DNA of 64,000 nucleotides from Daphnia pulex (Eukaryota > Arthropoda > Branchiopoda > Diplostraca > Daphniidae). The notes below the pieces were generated by a model. It was given only the letters and a program-made list of their open reading frames with translations. It was not told the origin of the DNA and ran no database searches. The position numbers and the translations under genes are program-made. Each line of letters starts with the position of its first letter. Position 1 is the stretch's first letter. Below are positions 45,811 through 58,087 of the stretch, piece after piece. Where the stretch lies: contig NC_060025.1 in NCBI RefSeq assembly GCF_021134715.1, positions 8,680,001 through 8,744,000 on the forward strand, written 5' to 3'.

Positions 45811-47980
45811 CGTGTGAGCATCTCCGACACGGCAACAACTGCAGTGTACTTTTGCCATCAGCTTTCAGCTATCTGCCATCGTCAGTTCTTAATCATGGGT
45901 AAATTGTCTGTTGTTACATGGAGTTATGTATCGATTTCTATGTTATTTTCTCTGTGTCAATATGCCAGTTTTTGTTAATATTGATTTTTAATTATTTTAT
46001 TTATTGTCTAGTTGTATTTAAGGAGAAAGAAAAGGCGAAAGAAATCAGTCGAGTGAGCATCTCCGATATGCAAGAGTTGCAGTGCGCCATTCATCACCAA
46101 CTGCATTCTTCGTCGCTTTACCAGTTTCAATCATGGGTAGATATTCTGTTGGAGTTTTAAATATTCCAGTTATTGATAACTAAATTATCTATTGTCTAGT
46201 CGTTTAAAGGGAGAGAAAAGGCGGTAGAATTCATTCGTATCTCCGACATGGGAGCAGCAAATGCAGTGCACTATTTTACATCAACTGCATTCTTCGTCGA
46301 AGTGCTAGTTTTAAATCATGGGTAAACATTTTTACCTGGAGTTGTGAATCAACTTTCTTATTATATTTGTTAACATGCCAGTTATAATTTCATGTTACTG
46401 TTCAAATTAATTGTCTAGTAAACTTTGGCGTCGCGTGCTGCTGTTGGGTGTTGTATAGTTGACGGCTGGTTCAGCCATGGTGTACCAATGTCTCCTGGGT
46501 ATGGCCGTAACAAATCGCAACGCCGCCACCTTACTACACAACATACGACACAACCAGTTGCTACACCAAGGCCCCCAAGTACTACACCACCAAGGCTCCA
46601 CATTATTGTACCACAACTTATGCTGCCTGAGCTACTACACCGAAGCCCCGAAGCATTGTTCTTCCCCGAGCTACACTACCAGAGGTTCGAGTACTACACC
46701 GATGCTCTGAAGTACTACACCACCACGGCACCAAAGTACTGCACCACCAAGGCACCGGAGTACTGCACTACTACATATCATGGGTAAATATTCTGTTGCG
46801 TGGAGTTTTAATATGCCAACTACTAATACAAATTATTTTACTGTCTAGTCGTATGAAAGGAGAGAAAAGGTGAAAGAATTCAGCAGCCGAGTGAGCATTT
46901 CCGTTACAGCAACAGGAACTGCCGTGCACTAGTTGTCATCAACTTCATTCTTCGTGGCGTTACAAGTGTTTAATAAAGGTAAAACATTTTCTATAGAGTT
47001 GTAAATCAACTCAACTTTTTTTTCTATTTGTTAATATGCCAGTACCATGATTGACTATTAATGTTTGAATTAAAAAATTGTCTAGTTAACTATGGTGGCG
47101 TGCTGCTGTTGGGTGTTGTATCGTTGATGGCTGGGTCGACCACTGGTGTGCCGATTTCTCCTGGGTATGGTGGGCATGAATAACAACATACGCAACAACC
47201 GGTCACTACACTGAGGCCCCTAAGTGCTACACCACCAAGGCTCCAGATTATTACACCACAGTTTATGTTGGTCCGAGCTATTCGCAGAAGCTCCGAAGTA
47301 TTTTTCTTCGCCAAGCTTCGCTACCTTCACCACGCCGCCTCCTTCCTAAACAATAACGTCAACACTTTCTTACTATACGAAGGCCTCCAAGTACTACGCC
47401 ACGAAGGCTTCTGAGTATTAAAATTCAACTTACGATGCTCCAGCTAACTATAATAATGCTCCTATGTACTATTCTCTTGCCAGCTACTATACCGAGGATC
47501 TAACTTGTTACATCATCGAAGTTCTCAAGTACTTCACTACCCCCTACGTTGCCCCAGCTTACACCACGCAGGCACCGGAGTACTACACCAGGCAGGCACC
47601 GGAGTACTACACCAGGCAGGCACCGGAGTACTACACCAGGCAGGCACCGGAGTACTACACCAGGCAGGCACCGGAGTACTACACCAGGCAGGCACCGGAG
47701 TACTACACCAGGCAGGCACCGGAGTACTACACCAGGCAGGCACCGGAGTACTACACGTTAAACCGAGGCTCCAGTTTACTACACTACAACCTACGCTGCT
47801 CAAAACAACTACATTGATGCTCCAAAGTACTACACCACCAAGGCATCCGAGCATACACTACCACTACACCTACCACTACCACTACTTACGCTACCGCCAC
47901 CTGCTACACCGAAGTTCCGAAAGCAGTACTCTGGCCCGAGTTACTACACCACTTAGGCAGCCGAATATTACACCATAAAC
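45807..47980 (+). pseudogene. Decayed tyrosine-rich secreted-protein gene cluster, left arm
   Basis: The leader-ATG-intron module occurs at about 45807-45898, 46012-46136 and 46200-46321, with degraded versions near 46777-46788 and 46849-46979. Introns end in TCTAG at 46011, 46199, 46418, 46848 and 47085. After 47085 the joined frame reads VNYGGVLLLGVVSLMAGS, a signal peptide, but stops at TAA after GYGGHE. Coding remnants rich in YYTTKAPEYYTT-type repeats continue in shifting frames, with a stop at 47418-47420 and a shift just after the minisatellite. The ancestral product was probably a secreted, tyrosine-rich structural (cuticle, adhesive or fibre-like) protein. Intact relatives would have to lie elsewhere. 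Confidence 0.65.
47571..47755 (+). repeat. 24-bp coding minisatellite, about 8 copies
   Basis: The unit encodes the octapeptide APEYYTRQ. Copies are essentially identical, and the right arm has one more unit (54186-54394). Its 24-bp length keeps frame. The flanking tyrosine-rich frame is broken immediately after it. Confidence 0.9.
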
Positions 47981-48584
47981 TACGATTCCGCAATTTTCTA
48001 CAAGGAATTTCCTAAATAGAGCCGAAATTTCTACTTCAGATTATTTATATTTGTCGGTTATTTCCATGGCCAATGCCCAATGGTCACTGGGAATTAATCG
48101 TTGACCTTTAATGAGAAAATAAAAGTTTTAATGCGGGTAATTCTTTTAAGACTTTTGTCAGTAACTTCAAGCCTTTCAACATTGCGACAGGTATCTATTG
48201 ATGTTGAGTCTGTATGGCCTGTATGCCCGTCTGCCGAGTTGTCAATTGTTCAATGTTATAGAGGAGAATACCGTATTAGTCACTCAGCATACGGACATGT
48301 TCTTGTGGTTCGGCGATGATGTTTCAATGGTTAGTTACGAAAGAAACTTGTAACTGTTGATTTTTTCAAATCTTACAAGTGATAAGCAAATGACTGATGT
48401 TTGTATAAATGAAAGACTTTGAAGTTAAGAAAGTTATTGATACAATTCCTTAACAAGACTTGGTATAAATCAAGAAACAATGAACACTTGTAAAAAGAAT
48501 TGTGTTATATTGTCCCACCTCCACCCACAATTCCACCACATTTTACAGTCACATACAATACATACATACATACAATTAAGTTAA

Positions 48585-48887
48585 CCCATTGGCTGCCACG
48601 CCATACAACCCGTAAGTTGCTCTCTACTACTCTACGCGCCACGTCTGAAGGATCCATGACCAAGTGGGACTTGCCATTGCTGACAAGTCCGGGCTGACAC
48701 GGTGACAGGAGAAGACCCATCACCGTATCGACAAGGGGGGAGAGGGGGTGCATTGCCTGAAACAGGCGCCTTGCGGCAAATTTTGGGCTTGGCGACTCTC
48801 CGAACCCGCGGCTTGTAAACCACGAGACCGAACAGCGCGGCCCGTGCTAAGGAGCTAGGGGAGAACAAAGGCGTGGCAGCCAACGGG
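48585..48887. mobile_element. piggyBac-like MITE, left arm
   Basis: The 303-bp element begins CCCATTGGCTGCCACGCC and ends with the near-perfect inverse GGCGTGGCAGCCAACGGG. It is flanked on both sides by TTAA (48581-48584 and 48888-48891), the piggyBac target-site signature. It is much more GC-rich than its surroundings and has no transposase, so it is non-autonomous. The open frames across it are incidental. Confidence 0.8.
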
Positions 48888-49155
48888 TTAACTAACACTG
48901 GCACAAACATATTACCAACAACAAATGATGATCCGCGCTGACATTTTGGAGATACCAGCGGCGTTTTGGTGTCCATCTTCTCGAGGTTTCCTCTGCATTA
49001 CCTGAATAAAGACACAACAATTCTTATTTAGTGACATGCCAATAAAAGTTACATAATACAGATAGAAACAAGTCAGGTTTTTAAGCTCAAAGATTTAAAG
49101 ATACAATTTTTTTAACTTAAAATCAAACTTGCAATATTGAGAAATGTAAACTGAA

Positions 49156-49540
49156 CAAAGCTCACTTGCTATTTTTTTGAAAAAATACCGGAAGTATACC
49201 GGAAGTAACCACAGCTCCTCAACCATTGAGCTGTCATCAAATTAAACCACATATTCGTGATCTCCATAAAATTTGGGGTCGATTAGGTGTGATTTAAACG
49301 AAATCCAAAATTTGGCCGAAATCGAGAATTTTCCTGAACTATAGTTCAGGAAAATTTTCAAAACCGGAAGTACGCGTACGTAAAAAAGATAACATGAACT
49401 TTACCACAAATTTGACGAGGATCACGAATATGTGGTCCTTTTGCTCCTCGAATGAATATTTACTTAACTACTGACTGAAATGAGCAAACCGGAAGTAGAA
49501 AAAAAAATCTCATTATCAAAAATCTAACAAGTGAGCTTTG
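49156..49540. mobile_element. MITE with CAAAGCTCACTTG termini, left arm
   Basis: CAAAGCTCACTTGCTA at the left end is matched by an inverted CAAGTGAGCTTTG at 49528-49540. Internal inverted pairs (CCACATATTCGTGATC against GATCACGAATATGTGG) and a perfect 30-nt palindrome at 49327-49356 make it a foldback element of about 385 bp. An isolated terminus of the same family lies at 44794-44806. Confidence 0.7.
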
Positions 49541-49791
49541 TTGGAGGGATAGTTATCGTTAGTTTCCACTAAATAATTTCCACACAACAGCTGCCGATAA
49601 ATGTTTAGAGATTTTCAAAGTAACTGAAACTGACTGTTTTGACAGCTGAAAAATTATCGAAAGCCATCTAGCGTTAGAAATAAGAAACGTCTACGTAACA
49701 CACTACACTTCTTTTACGCGCAAGAAGGGCCTGATTTTGGAATTATTACACAGACAGAGAGTTTTACGCAATAGGATAACTAGTAAGTAAT

Positions 49792-50067
49792 CTACGAAAA
49801 TAAGTCAATCGTCCGGTACCTGGCCATAATCCCGTGGTGAGGGACTTCAGGTGTGTAACAGCGGACGGAAGCGATCACTGAAGTGATCCAGAAACTCGCC
49901 AAGTCGCCAGTGAAGTAAAACCAATTGTGTTTAGAAGCAGTGAAGCTAGATGAGCGTGCGTCGCGAAGATAAGGATGGAGAAGAACGTTGATGGAAGTCC
50001 CTCTTCCGTCATGGACAAAGGTCAGCATTGGCACAAGAATCACCGTGCCAGGACCACACGATTCCAT
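49792..50067 (-). CDS. Unrecognised open exon, left arm (91 codons)
   Basis: The frame begins MESCGPGTVILVPML and is preceded on its strand by a TTTTACAG acceptor-like site. It is identical in the right arm (51874-52149). I recognise no family. Identity between arms is expected from recent homogenisation and is not evidence of selection. It may be a fragment of an older gene or element. Confidence 0.2.
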   Translation of the reverse strand: MESCGPGTVILVPMLTFVHDGRGTSINVLLHPYLRDARSSSFTASKHNWFYFTGDLASFWITSVIASVRCYTPEVPHHGIMARYRTIDLFS

Positions 50068-50800
50068 AAAGAAACTGACTGCTCTGTAAAATAAAATGTT
50101 TTACATTAATAAAAATATAACAAAGAAAAAAGCATATCAATCTTTACCTTATCTAAGAAGCACACTGAAATGTTCATGATGAAAAAACCGTAAAAATGGA
50201 ACTCACTGCAACCAAGAGCATTACTCCACATGTTGAGATAAATTTCCTGATGTTCAAGAAAGTATCATGAAGTAAGGCTGAAACTCTAAGTGGAAATGGG
50301 ACAAGGAAATTCTCTACGTTATTTACAAATTTACACAAATTTATCTATGAGAAATAAAACTGTACCTATCTCTTAGCTGGGTTGCCTTCTTAACAGAAGT
50401 AAAAATATCCACAACAACAAACATGCTGTTGCAGGGTACGCCACCAAAATTGTGAGATTCAGGAAAGATCCTATGGTTCAAGAATACCTATGTTACATGA
50501 AAATATGAATTGTAATAGTCTGGTAGCAGTAATGGGGAAATACCTTATCTCTGCACATTTTTATTCCACTATATGTGTACTTCGAACATGAGTTTTAGGC
50601 TTTTGACTGCATGAGGATCTAATGATGGAAATTGACTCAGCGCTAAGTCAACTTGTTGGAATGACTGACAGTATGCATCTAGAATTTGGAGAAATAAGTT
50701 GGTACAATATAAAAATAATGAAACTATGATAAACTTACATAAGATACGAAGTTCAATATGGTATTTGATATCACAGGAATATAAGTATTAATTAGCTACA

Positions 50801-50975
50801 ATTTGTTTCGCCTTTTTCGCCTCGTTGCACGATGTAACAACAACAAAGGCGACACTAGCGACATCTAGTAATGCGTTTTGAATCCTAATTCCTAAGTAGG
50901 TAACTAGATGTGGCTAGTGTCGCGATTGTTGTTTTCGCATTGTGAAACGAGGCTAAATAGGCGAATCAAATTGTT
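50801..50975. repeat. Hairpin centre of the palindrome
   Basis: CTCGTTGCAC at 50821 pairs with the GTGAAACGAG region ending 50951. GACACTAGCGACATCTAGT pairs imperfectly with ACTAGATGTGGCTAGTGTC, leaving a spacer of about 35-45 nt centred on 50886. The unpaired spacer is short, so the locus is almost a spacerless palindrome and could extrude a cruciform. Confidence 0.7.
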
Positions 50976-51873
50976 TCTAATTTAAACTTATATTCTTGTG
51001 ATTTCAAATACCAAATTGAACTTCGTATCATGTGTAGGTATATCTTGACCTAGTTTCCTTATTTTTATACTGTTCCAACTAATTTCTCCTAATTCTAGAT
51101 GAATACTGTCAGTCATTCCAACAAGTCAACAAGACAAGAAGTCCACTCAATCATTTTCCATCCATTAGACCCTCATGTTGTCAAAAGCAAAAAACTCATG
51201 TTTGAAGCCCACATGTAGTGGAATACAAATGTGCCGAGATAAGGTATTTCCCCATTACTGCTTACAGACCATTATAATTCAGAGTTTCTTATAACATAGG
51301 TATCCTTGCTCTAAAACCATATTAGGATCTTTTCTGAATCTCGCAATTTTGGTGGCATACCATACAACAGCATGTTTGTTATTATGGATGTTCTTACTTC
51401 AGTTTAGAAGGCAACCCAGCTAAGAGATAGGTACAGTTTAATCTCTCATAAGTAGATTTATGTATATTTGTAAATAACACAGAAAATTCCCTTGTCCGAT
51501 TGCTACTTAGAGTTTCAGATACATGAAGTGTGTGAAGTGAATAACCTGCCATGTGTATGCACATGTACCGGATCTGCTTGATGAAAGTCAAATGCCATAC
51601 TAAATTCATCACCCATATGATAAAGGTAAGCTTCAATACCACCTATCACCAAGCTATAAGTTACAATACTTCATGACACTTTCTTGAACATCAGGAAATT
51701 TATCTCAACATGTGGAGTAATGCTCTTGGTTGCAGTGAGTTCCATTTTTACGGTTTTTTCATCATGAACATTTCAGTGTGCTTCTTAGATAAGGTAAAGA
51801 TTGATATGCTTTTTTCTTTGTTATATTTTTATTAATGTAAAACATTTTATTTTACAGAGCAGTCAGTTTCTTT

Positions 51874-52149
51874 ATGGAATCGTGTGGTCCTGGCACGGTG
51901 ATTCTTGTGCCAATGCTGACCTTTGTCCATGACGGAAGAGGGACTTCCATCAACGTTCTTCTCCATCCTTATCTTCGCGACGCACGCTCATCTAGCTTCA
52001 CTGCTTCTAAACACAATTGGTTTTACTTCACTGGCGACTTGGCGAGTTTCTGGATCACTTCAGTGATCGCTTCCGTCCGCTGTTACACACCTGAAGTCCC
52101 TCACCACGGGATTATGGCCAGGTACCGGACAATTGACTTATTTTCGTAG
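51874..52149 (+). CDS. Unrecognised open exon, right arm (91 codons)
   Basis: Mirror of 49792-50067. Upstream, an exon-like interval (about 51738-51793, after TTGCAG and before GTAAAG) could splice to 51858, but the resulting frame is different and short. Function unknown. Confidence 0.2.
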   Translation: MESCGPGTVILVPMLTFVHDGRGTSINVLLHPYLRDARSSSFTASKHNWFYFTGDLASFWITSVIASVRCYTPEVPHHGIMARYRTIDLFS

Positions 52150-52400
52150 ATTACTTACTAGTTATCCTATTGCGTAAAACTCTCTGTCTGTGTAATAATT
52201 CCAAAATCAGGCCCTTCTTGCGCGTAAAAGAAGTGTAGTGTGTTACGTAGACGTTTCTTATTTCTAACGCTAGATGGCTTTCGATAATTTTTCAGCTGTC
52301 AAAACAGTCAGTTTCAGTTACTTTGAAAATCTCTAAACATTTATCGGCAGCTGTTGTGTGGAAATTATTTAGTGGAAACTAACGATAACTATCCCTCCAA

Positions 52401-52785
52401 CAAAGCTCACTTGTTAGATTTTTGATAATGAGATTTTTTTTTCTACTTCCGGTTTGCTCATTTCAGTCAGTAGTTAAGTAAATATTCATTCGAGGAGCAA
52501 AAGGACCACATATTCGTGATCCTCGTCAAATTTGTGGTAAAGTTCATGTTATCTTTTTTACGTACGCGTACTTCCGGTTTTGAAAATTTTCCTGAACTAT
52601 AGTTCAGGAAAATTCTCGATTTCGGCCAAATTTTGGATTTCGTTTAAATCACACCTAATCGACCCCAAATTTTATGGAGATCACGAATATGTGGTTTAAT
52701 TTGATGACAGCTCAATGGTTGAGGAGCTGTGGTTACTTCCGGTATACTTCCGGTATTTTTTCAAAAAAATAGCAAGTGAGCTTTG
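52401..52785. mobile_element. MITE with CAAAGCTCACTTG termini, right arm
   Basis: Mirror copy of 49156-49540, including the 30-nt palindrome at 52585-52614. Its presence at the exact mirrored position shows it was inserted before the arms were last homogenised or duplicated. Confidence 0.7.
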
Positions 52786-53053
52786 TTCAGTTTACATTTC
52801 TCAATATTGCAAGTTTGATTTTAAGTTAAAAAAATTGTATCTTTAAATCTTTGAGCTTAAAAACCTGACTTGTTTCTATCTGTATTATGTAACTTTTATT
52901 GGCATGTCACTAAATAAGAATTGTTGTGTCTTTATTCAGGTAATGCAGAGGAAACCTCGAGAAGATGGACACCAAAACGCCGCTGGTATCTCCAAAATGT
53001 CAGCGCGGATCATCATTTGTTGTTGGTAATATGTTTGTGCCAGTGTTAGTTAA

Positions 53054-53356
53054 CCCGTTGGCTGCCACGCCTTTGTTCTCCCCTAGCTCCTTAGCACGGG
53101 CCGCGCTGTTCGGTCTCGTGGTTTACAAGCCGCGGGTTCGGAGAGTCGCCAAGCCCAAAATTTGCCGCAAGGCGCCTGTTTCAGGCAATGCACCCCCTCT
53201 CCCCCCTTGTCGATACGGTGATGGGTCTTCTCCTGTCACCGTGTCAGCCCGGACTTGTCAGCAATGGCAAGTCCCACTTGGTCATGGATCCTTCAGACGT
53301 GGCGCGTAGAGTAGTAGAGAGCAACTTACGGGTTGTATGGCGTGGCAGCCAATGGG
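53054..53356. mobile_element. piggyBac-like MITE, right arm
   Basis: Mirror copy of 48585-48887 with TTAA at 53050-53053 and 53357-53360. Confidence 0.8.
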
Positions 53357-53960
53357 TTAACTTAATTGTATGTATGTATGTATTGTATGTGACTGTAAAA
53401 TGTGGTGGAATTGTGGGTGGAGGTGGGACAATATAACACAATTCTTTTTACAAGTGTTCATTGTTTCTTGATTTATACCAAGTCTTGTTAAGGAATTGTA
53501 TCAATAACTTTCTTAACTTCAAAGTCTTTCATTTATACAAACATCAGTCATTTGCTTATCACTTGTAAGATTTGAAAAAATCAACAGTTACAAGTTTCTT
53601 TCGTAACTAACCATTGAAACATCATCGCCGAACCACAAGAACATGTCCGTATGCTGAGTGACTAATACGGTATTCTCCTCTATAACATTGAACAATTGAC
53701 AACTCGGCAGACGGGCATACAGGCCATACAGACTCAACATCAATAGATACCTGTCGCAATGTTGAAAGGCTTGAAGTTACTGACAAAAGTCTTAAAAGAA
53801 TTACCCGCATTAAAACTTTTATTTTCTCATTAAAGGTCAACGATTAATTCCCAGTGACCATTGGGCATTGGCCATGGAAATAACCGACAAATATAAATAA
53901 TCTGAAGTAGAAATTTCGGCTCTATTTAGGAAATTCCTTGTAGAAAATTGCGGAATCGTA

Positions 53961-56158
53961 GTTTATGGTGTAATATTCGGCTGCCTAAGTGGTGTAGTAA
54001 CTCGGGCCAGAGTACTGCTTTCGGAACTTCGGTGTAGCAGGTGGCGGTAGCGTAAGTAGTGGTAGTGGTAGGTGTAGTGGTAGTGTATGCTCGGATGCCT
54101 TGGTGGTGTAGTACTTTGGAGCATCAATGTAGTTGTTTTGAGCAGCGTAGGTTGTAGTGTAGTAAACTGGAGCCTCGGTTTAACGTGTAGTACTCCGGTG
54201 CCTGCCTGGTGTAGTACTCCGGTGCCTGCCTGGTGTAGTACTCCGGTGCCTGCCTGGTGTAGTACTCCGGTGCCTGCCTGGTGTAGTACTCCGGTGCCTG
54301 CCTGGTGTAGTACTCCGGTGCCTGCCTGGTGTAGTACTCCGGTGCCTGCCTGGTGTAGTACTCCGGTGCCTGCCTGGTGTAGTACTCCGGTGCCTGCGTG
54401 GTGTAAGCTGGGGCAACGTAGGGGGTAGTGAAGTACTTGAGAACTTCGATGATGTAACAAGTTAGATCCTCGGTATAGTAGCTGGCAAGAGAATAGTACA
54501 TAGGAGCATTATTATAGTTAGCTGGAGCATCGTAAGTTGAATTTTAATACTCAGAAGCCTTCGTGGCGTAGTACTTGGAGGCCTTCGTATAGTAAGAAAG
54601 TGTTGACGTTATTGTTTAGGAAGGAGGCGGCGTGGTGAAGGTAGCGAAGCTTGGCGAAGAAAAATACTTCGGAGCTTCTGCGAATAGCTCGGACCAACAT
54701 AAACTGTGGTGTAATAATCTGGAGCCTTGGTGGTGTAGCACTTAGGGGCCTCAGTGTAGTGACCGGTTGTTGCGTATGTTGTTATTCATGCCCACCATAC
54801 CCAGGAGAAATCGGCACACCAGTGGTCGACCCAGCCATCAACGATACAACACCCAACAGCAGCACGCCACCATAGTTAACTAGACAATTTTTTAATTCAA
54901 ACATTAATAGTCAATCATGGTACTGGCATATTAACAAATAGAAAAAAAAGTTGAGTTGATTTACAACTCTATAGAAAATGTTTTACCTTTATTAAACACT
55001 TGTAACGCCACGAAGAATGAAGTTGATGACAACTAGTGCACGGCAGTTCCTGTTGCTGTAACGGAAATGCTCACTCGGCTGCTGAATTCTTTCACCTTTT
55101 CTCTCCTTTCATACGACTAGACAGTAAAATAATTTGTATTAGTAGTTGGCATATTAAAACTCCACGCAACAGAATATTTACCCATGATATGTAGTAGTGC
55201 AGTACTCCGGTGCCTTGGTGGTGCAGTACTTTGGTGCCGTGGTGGTGTAGTACTTCAGAGCATCGGTGTAGTACTCGAACCTCTGGTAGTGTAGCTCGGG
55301 GAAGAACAATGCTTCGGGGCTTCGGTGTAGTAGCTCAGGCAGCATAAGTTGTGGTACAATAATGTGGAGCCTTGGTGGTGTAGTACTTGGGGGCCTTGGT
55401 GTAGCAACTGGTTGTGTCGTATGTTGTGTAGTAAGGTGGCGGCGTTGCGATTTGTTACGGCCATACCCAGGAGACATTGGTACACCATGGCTGAACCAGC
55501 CGTCAACTATACAACACCCAACAGCAGCACGCGACGCCAAAGTTTACTAGACAATTAATTTGAACATTAATATGAAATTATAACTGGCATGTTAACAAAT
55601 ATAATAAGAAAGTTGATTCACAACTCCAGGTAAAAATGTTTACCCATGATTTAAAACTAGCACTTCGACGAAGAATGCAGTTGATGTAAAATAGTGCACT
55701 GCATTTGCTGCTCCCATGTCGGAGATACGAATGAATTCTACCGCCTTTTCTCTCCCTTTAAACGACTAGACAATAGATAATTTAGTTATCAATAACTGGA
55801 ATATTTAAAACTCCAACAGAATATCTACCCATGATTGAAACTGGTAAAGCGACGAAGAATGCAGTTGGTGATGAATGGCGCACTGCAACTCTTGCATATC
55901 GGAGATGCTCACTCGACTGATTTCTTTCGCCTTTTCTTTCTCCTTAAATACAACTAGACAATAAATAAAATAATTAAAAATCAATATTAACAAAAACTGG
56001 CATATTGACACAGAGAAAATAACATAGAAATCGATACATAACTCCATGTAACAACAGACAATTTACCCATGATTAAGAACTGACGATGGCAGATAGCTGA
56101 AAGCTGATGGCAAAAGTACACTGCAGTTGTTGCCGTGTCGGAGATGCTCACACGACTG
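53961..56158 (-). pseudogene. Decayed tyrosine-rich secreted-protein gene cluster, right arm
   Basis: Mirror of 45807-47980 with the same stops, frame breaks and serial leader-ATG modules. The only length difference noted is one extra minisatellite unit. Shared disabling lesions show the cluster decayed before the arms were last made alike. Confidence 0.65.
54186..54394 (-). repeat. 24-bp coding minisatellite, about 9 copies
   Basis: Right-arm counterpart of 47571-47755 with one additional APEYYTRQ unit. This is a useful marker to tell the arms apart. Confidence 0.9.
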
Positions 56159-56191
56159 TTCCCTGTATCGACTTTTCTCTCGCCTTTTATA
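56155..56191 (-). promoter_or_regulatory. TATA/Inr promoter of tyrosine-rich gene cluster, right
   Basis: Mirror of the left promoter: TATAAAA reads on the minus strand from 56191 to 56185, with the initiator near 56158. Confidence 0.6.
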
Positions 56192-57383
56192 CGACTTTTT
56201 CTCACCCCTCCTCTTAAGCCTTGCGGTTATTTTACCTTCTTGATAATGATGCGAAAGGTCCCGTTCTCACCCAACCTCTACACCACTGCATGAAAGGTTT
56301 TACTTAATGATCTCCATGACCTTCGATTGAATAAATGCAAACTGGCCTTTCCTTCTGCAGGTGACGTTGCTGGGGATGGGTCTACAAAAACCAATATCAA
56401 AATGAATACCAAATAGCTTACCCTTTCGGTTATTGTACCTGCTTGATAATGTTGAAACACGTGTCGTTCTCACCCAACCTCTAAACCACCACATGCCAGT
56501 TTTACGTAATGTTTCTCGTGACCTTCAAGCGTTCGTTAGGACAAACTGGCCAACCTGTCTGCAGGTTGACTTGCATGCAAAAAAACACAACGAAAATATG
56601 CAAAAAATGTAACGAATCTAAAACTCCTCACATATGTTGACTGCAAAGTTACCTCGAGTATAAGTGAGGATTCCCCAGAGTCCAGAGCTATTATTCCAAT
56701 CCAAACTGATATCAAGACGTGAGAGAAATGGATAAAGCTAGTGTTGGTTATTACCTGTATCCTTTCGATGCACATTCAGTAGAATACAAAGATTTGGAAC
56801 AAAATAGTTGACGGTAGGCTGCACGACGGCCACAACCCTTTCACGTTTCCTCCTGTAAGTTGATGAGAAACATTAAGGCTATCCAGCGTGCACACGGAAA
56901 AGAACACATCACCGACAAGAGACGAAATCACTCGAATTTACCTATGAATTTGTTGGTAATTTTACGAAGAAAGGATAGTAGCTTAACTTTTACTTTTGAC
57001 AGCAAACCGCCATTCCATAACTGACACAATCAACACGCCATCTATTTGACACGTCTCAAAACTCAGTATTAGGCTTTTGAAGGACTGATCTTAAGATAAT
57101 CACAAAACATGAAAAGTCCATATTTGTTCTGTAACCTAGCATTCAATCCTTAGAAATGTACAAAGAACAAAGCTCACTTGCTACTTTTATGCAAATTTTC
57201 CGACCACGCTGATTTACGAATTTTACGATATTGAAAGTTTAAACAAAAACTGAACTTGTACAAAAATAAAAAAAATCTAAAACGTCGGCACATTTTCAAA
57301 TTTAAAATGTAGGATGAAAGATGCTAGAAAATAGAATACCAATTCAGAAGACATAAACGATTCCATCATTCCACGTCACGTGT

Positions 57384-57534
57384 TCACGAATCACGACCAC
57401 GAGACGAATAAAACAGACGACAGCTAAAACGAGATTGGCGGCTTTTTCAAAAATCAAAATGATACTTTCAAATTCAAATAGTTCAAGCAAGGGGTTCGTC
57501 CTGATATAAATAAATGCGGAAAAGCATTTTTACA
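57384..57534 (-). repeat. Promoter-like shared segment, right-arm mirror
   Basis: Reverse-complement counterpart of 44440-44590, located downstream of the right helicase copy. Confidence 0.5.
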
Positions 57535-58087
57535 GTGTCGACGAGTTAGGGGACAACAAATAAGCAATCTAGTATTTGCTAGTAAAACTGCTCGACGTAA
57601 TCGCTGAAAAACATGACCGGAAAATCGAATCGAAGTTGTTGTTCAATAATTCACCATTTACGTAGAAGAGAGCTGAGAAGGAATTATCACAGGCAGGTCC
57701 CTTCCGAATCGAAGCAGACAGCAAAAATGAGAATTCCACAAAGCGGCCTTTTAAAAAAATGGTTTGCGGTTTCTCATTGTTCAGATGCCGGGTTGGTTAT
57801 ATGGGCCTACCAAAAGAATGCTGTTTTCACCGTATTGACACAGGCCAACAAATAAATACATCCAACATGGAACGTAGAATTAGTGCTGGACGCGTAACAA
57901 TTTAAAAATATTTGAAAACAATTGAGTAAAAACCATTACAAAGTAAAATTGAGGTACGAGACAAAAGTGAATAAAAATATCTGAAACAGATTAAGCAAAG
58001 GTAAGCTTTCTAGCGTTAGAAAGAAGAAACGTTTTAAATAGCATCTCTCTCTTCAATCGCATATCTCTCCATACCCATGTCAAACGT

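Larger units (their letters stand above)
41455..50868 (+). repeat. Giant inverted repeat, left arm
   Basis: The arm is the reverse complement of 50904-60500. Paired coordinates sum to a nearly constant value (101941 near 48-50 kb, 101965 near 45-47 kb, 101974 near 42-44 kb); the small steps mark indels. Identity is ~90% at the outer edge, near-complete from about 42.0 to 50.27 kb apart from a diverged patch at about 45.04-45.19 kb, and visibly lower inside 50.28-50.87 kb. The outer breakpoint coincides with AAATCAGCGTGGTCG, a motif also present near 44.76 kb. Confidence 0.93.

Noticed and set aside
47571..47755. CRISPR-like regular repeat
   Set aside because: Units are head-to-tail 24-bp coding repeats without spacers, in a eukaryotic context.
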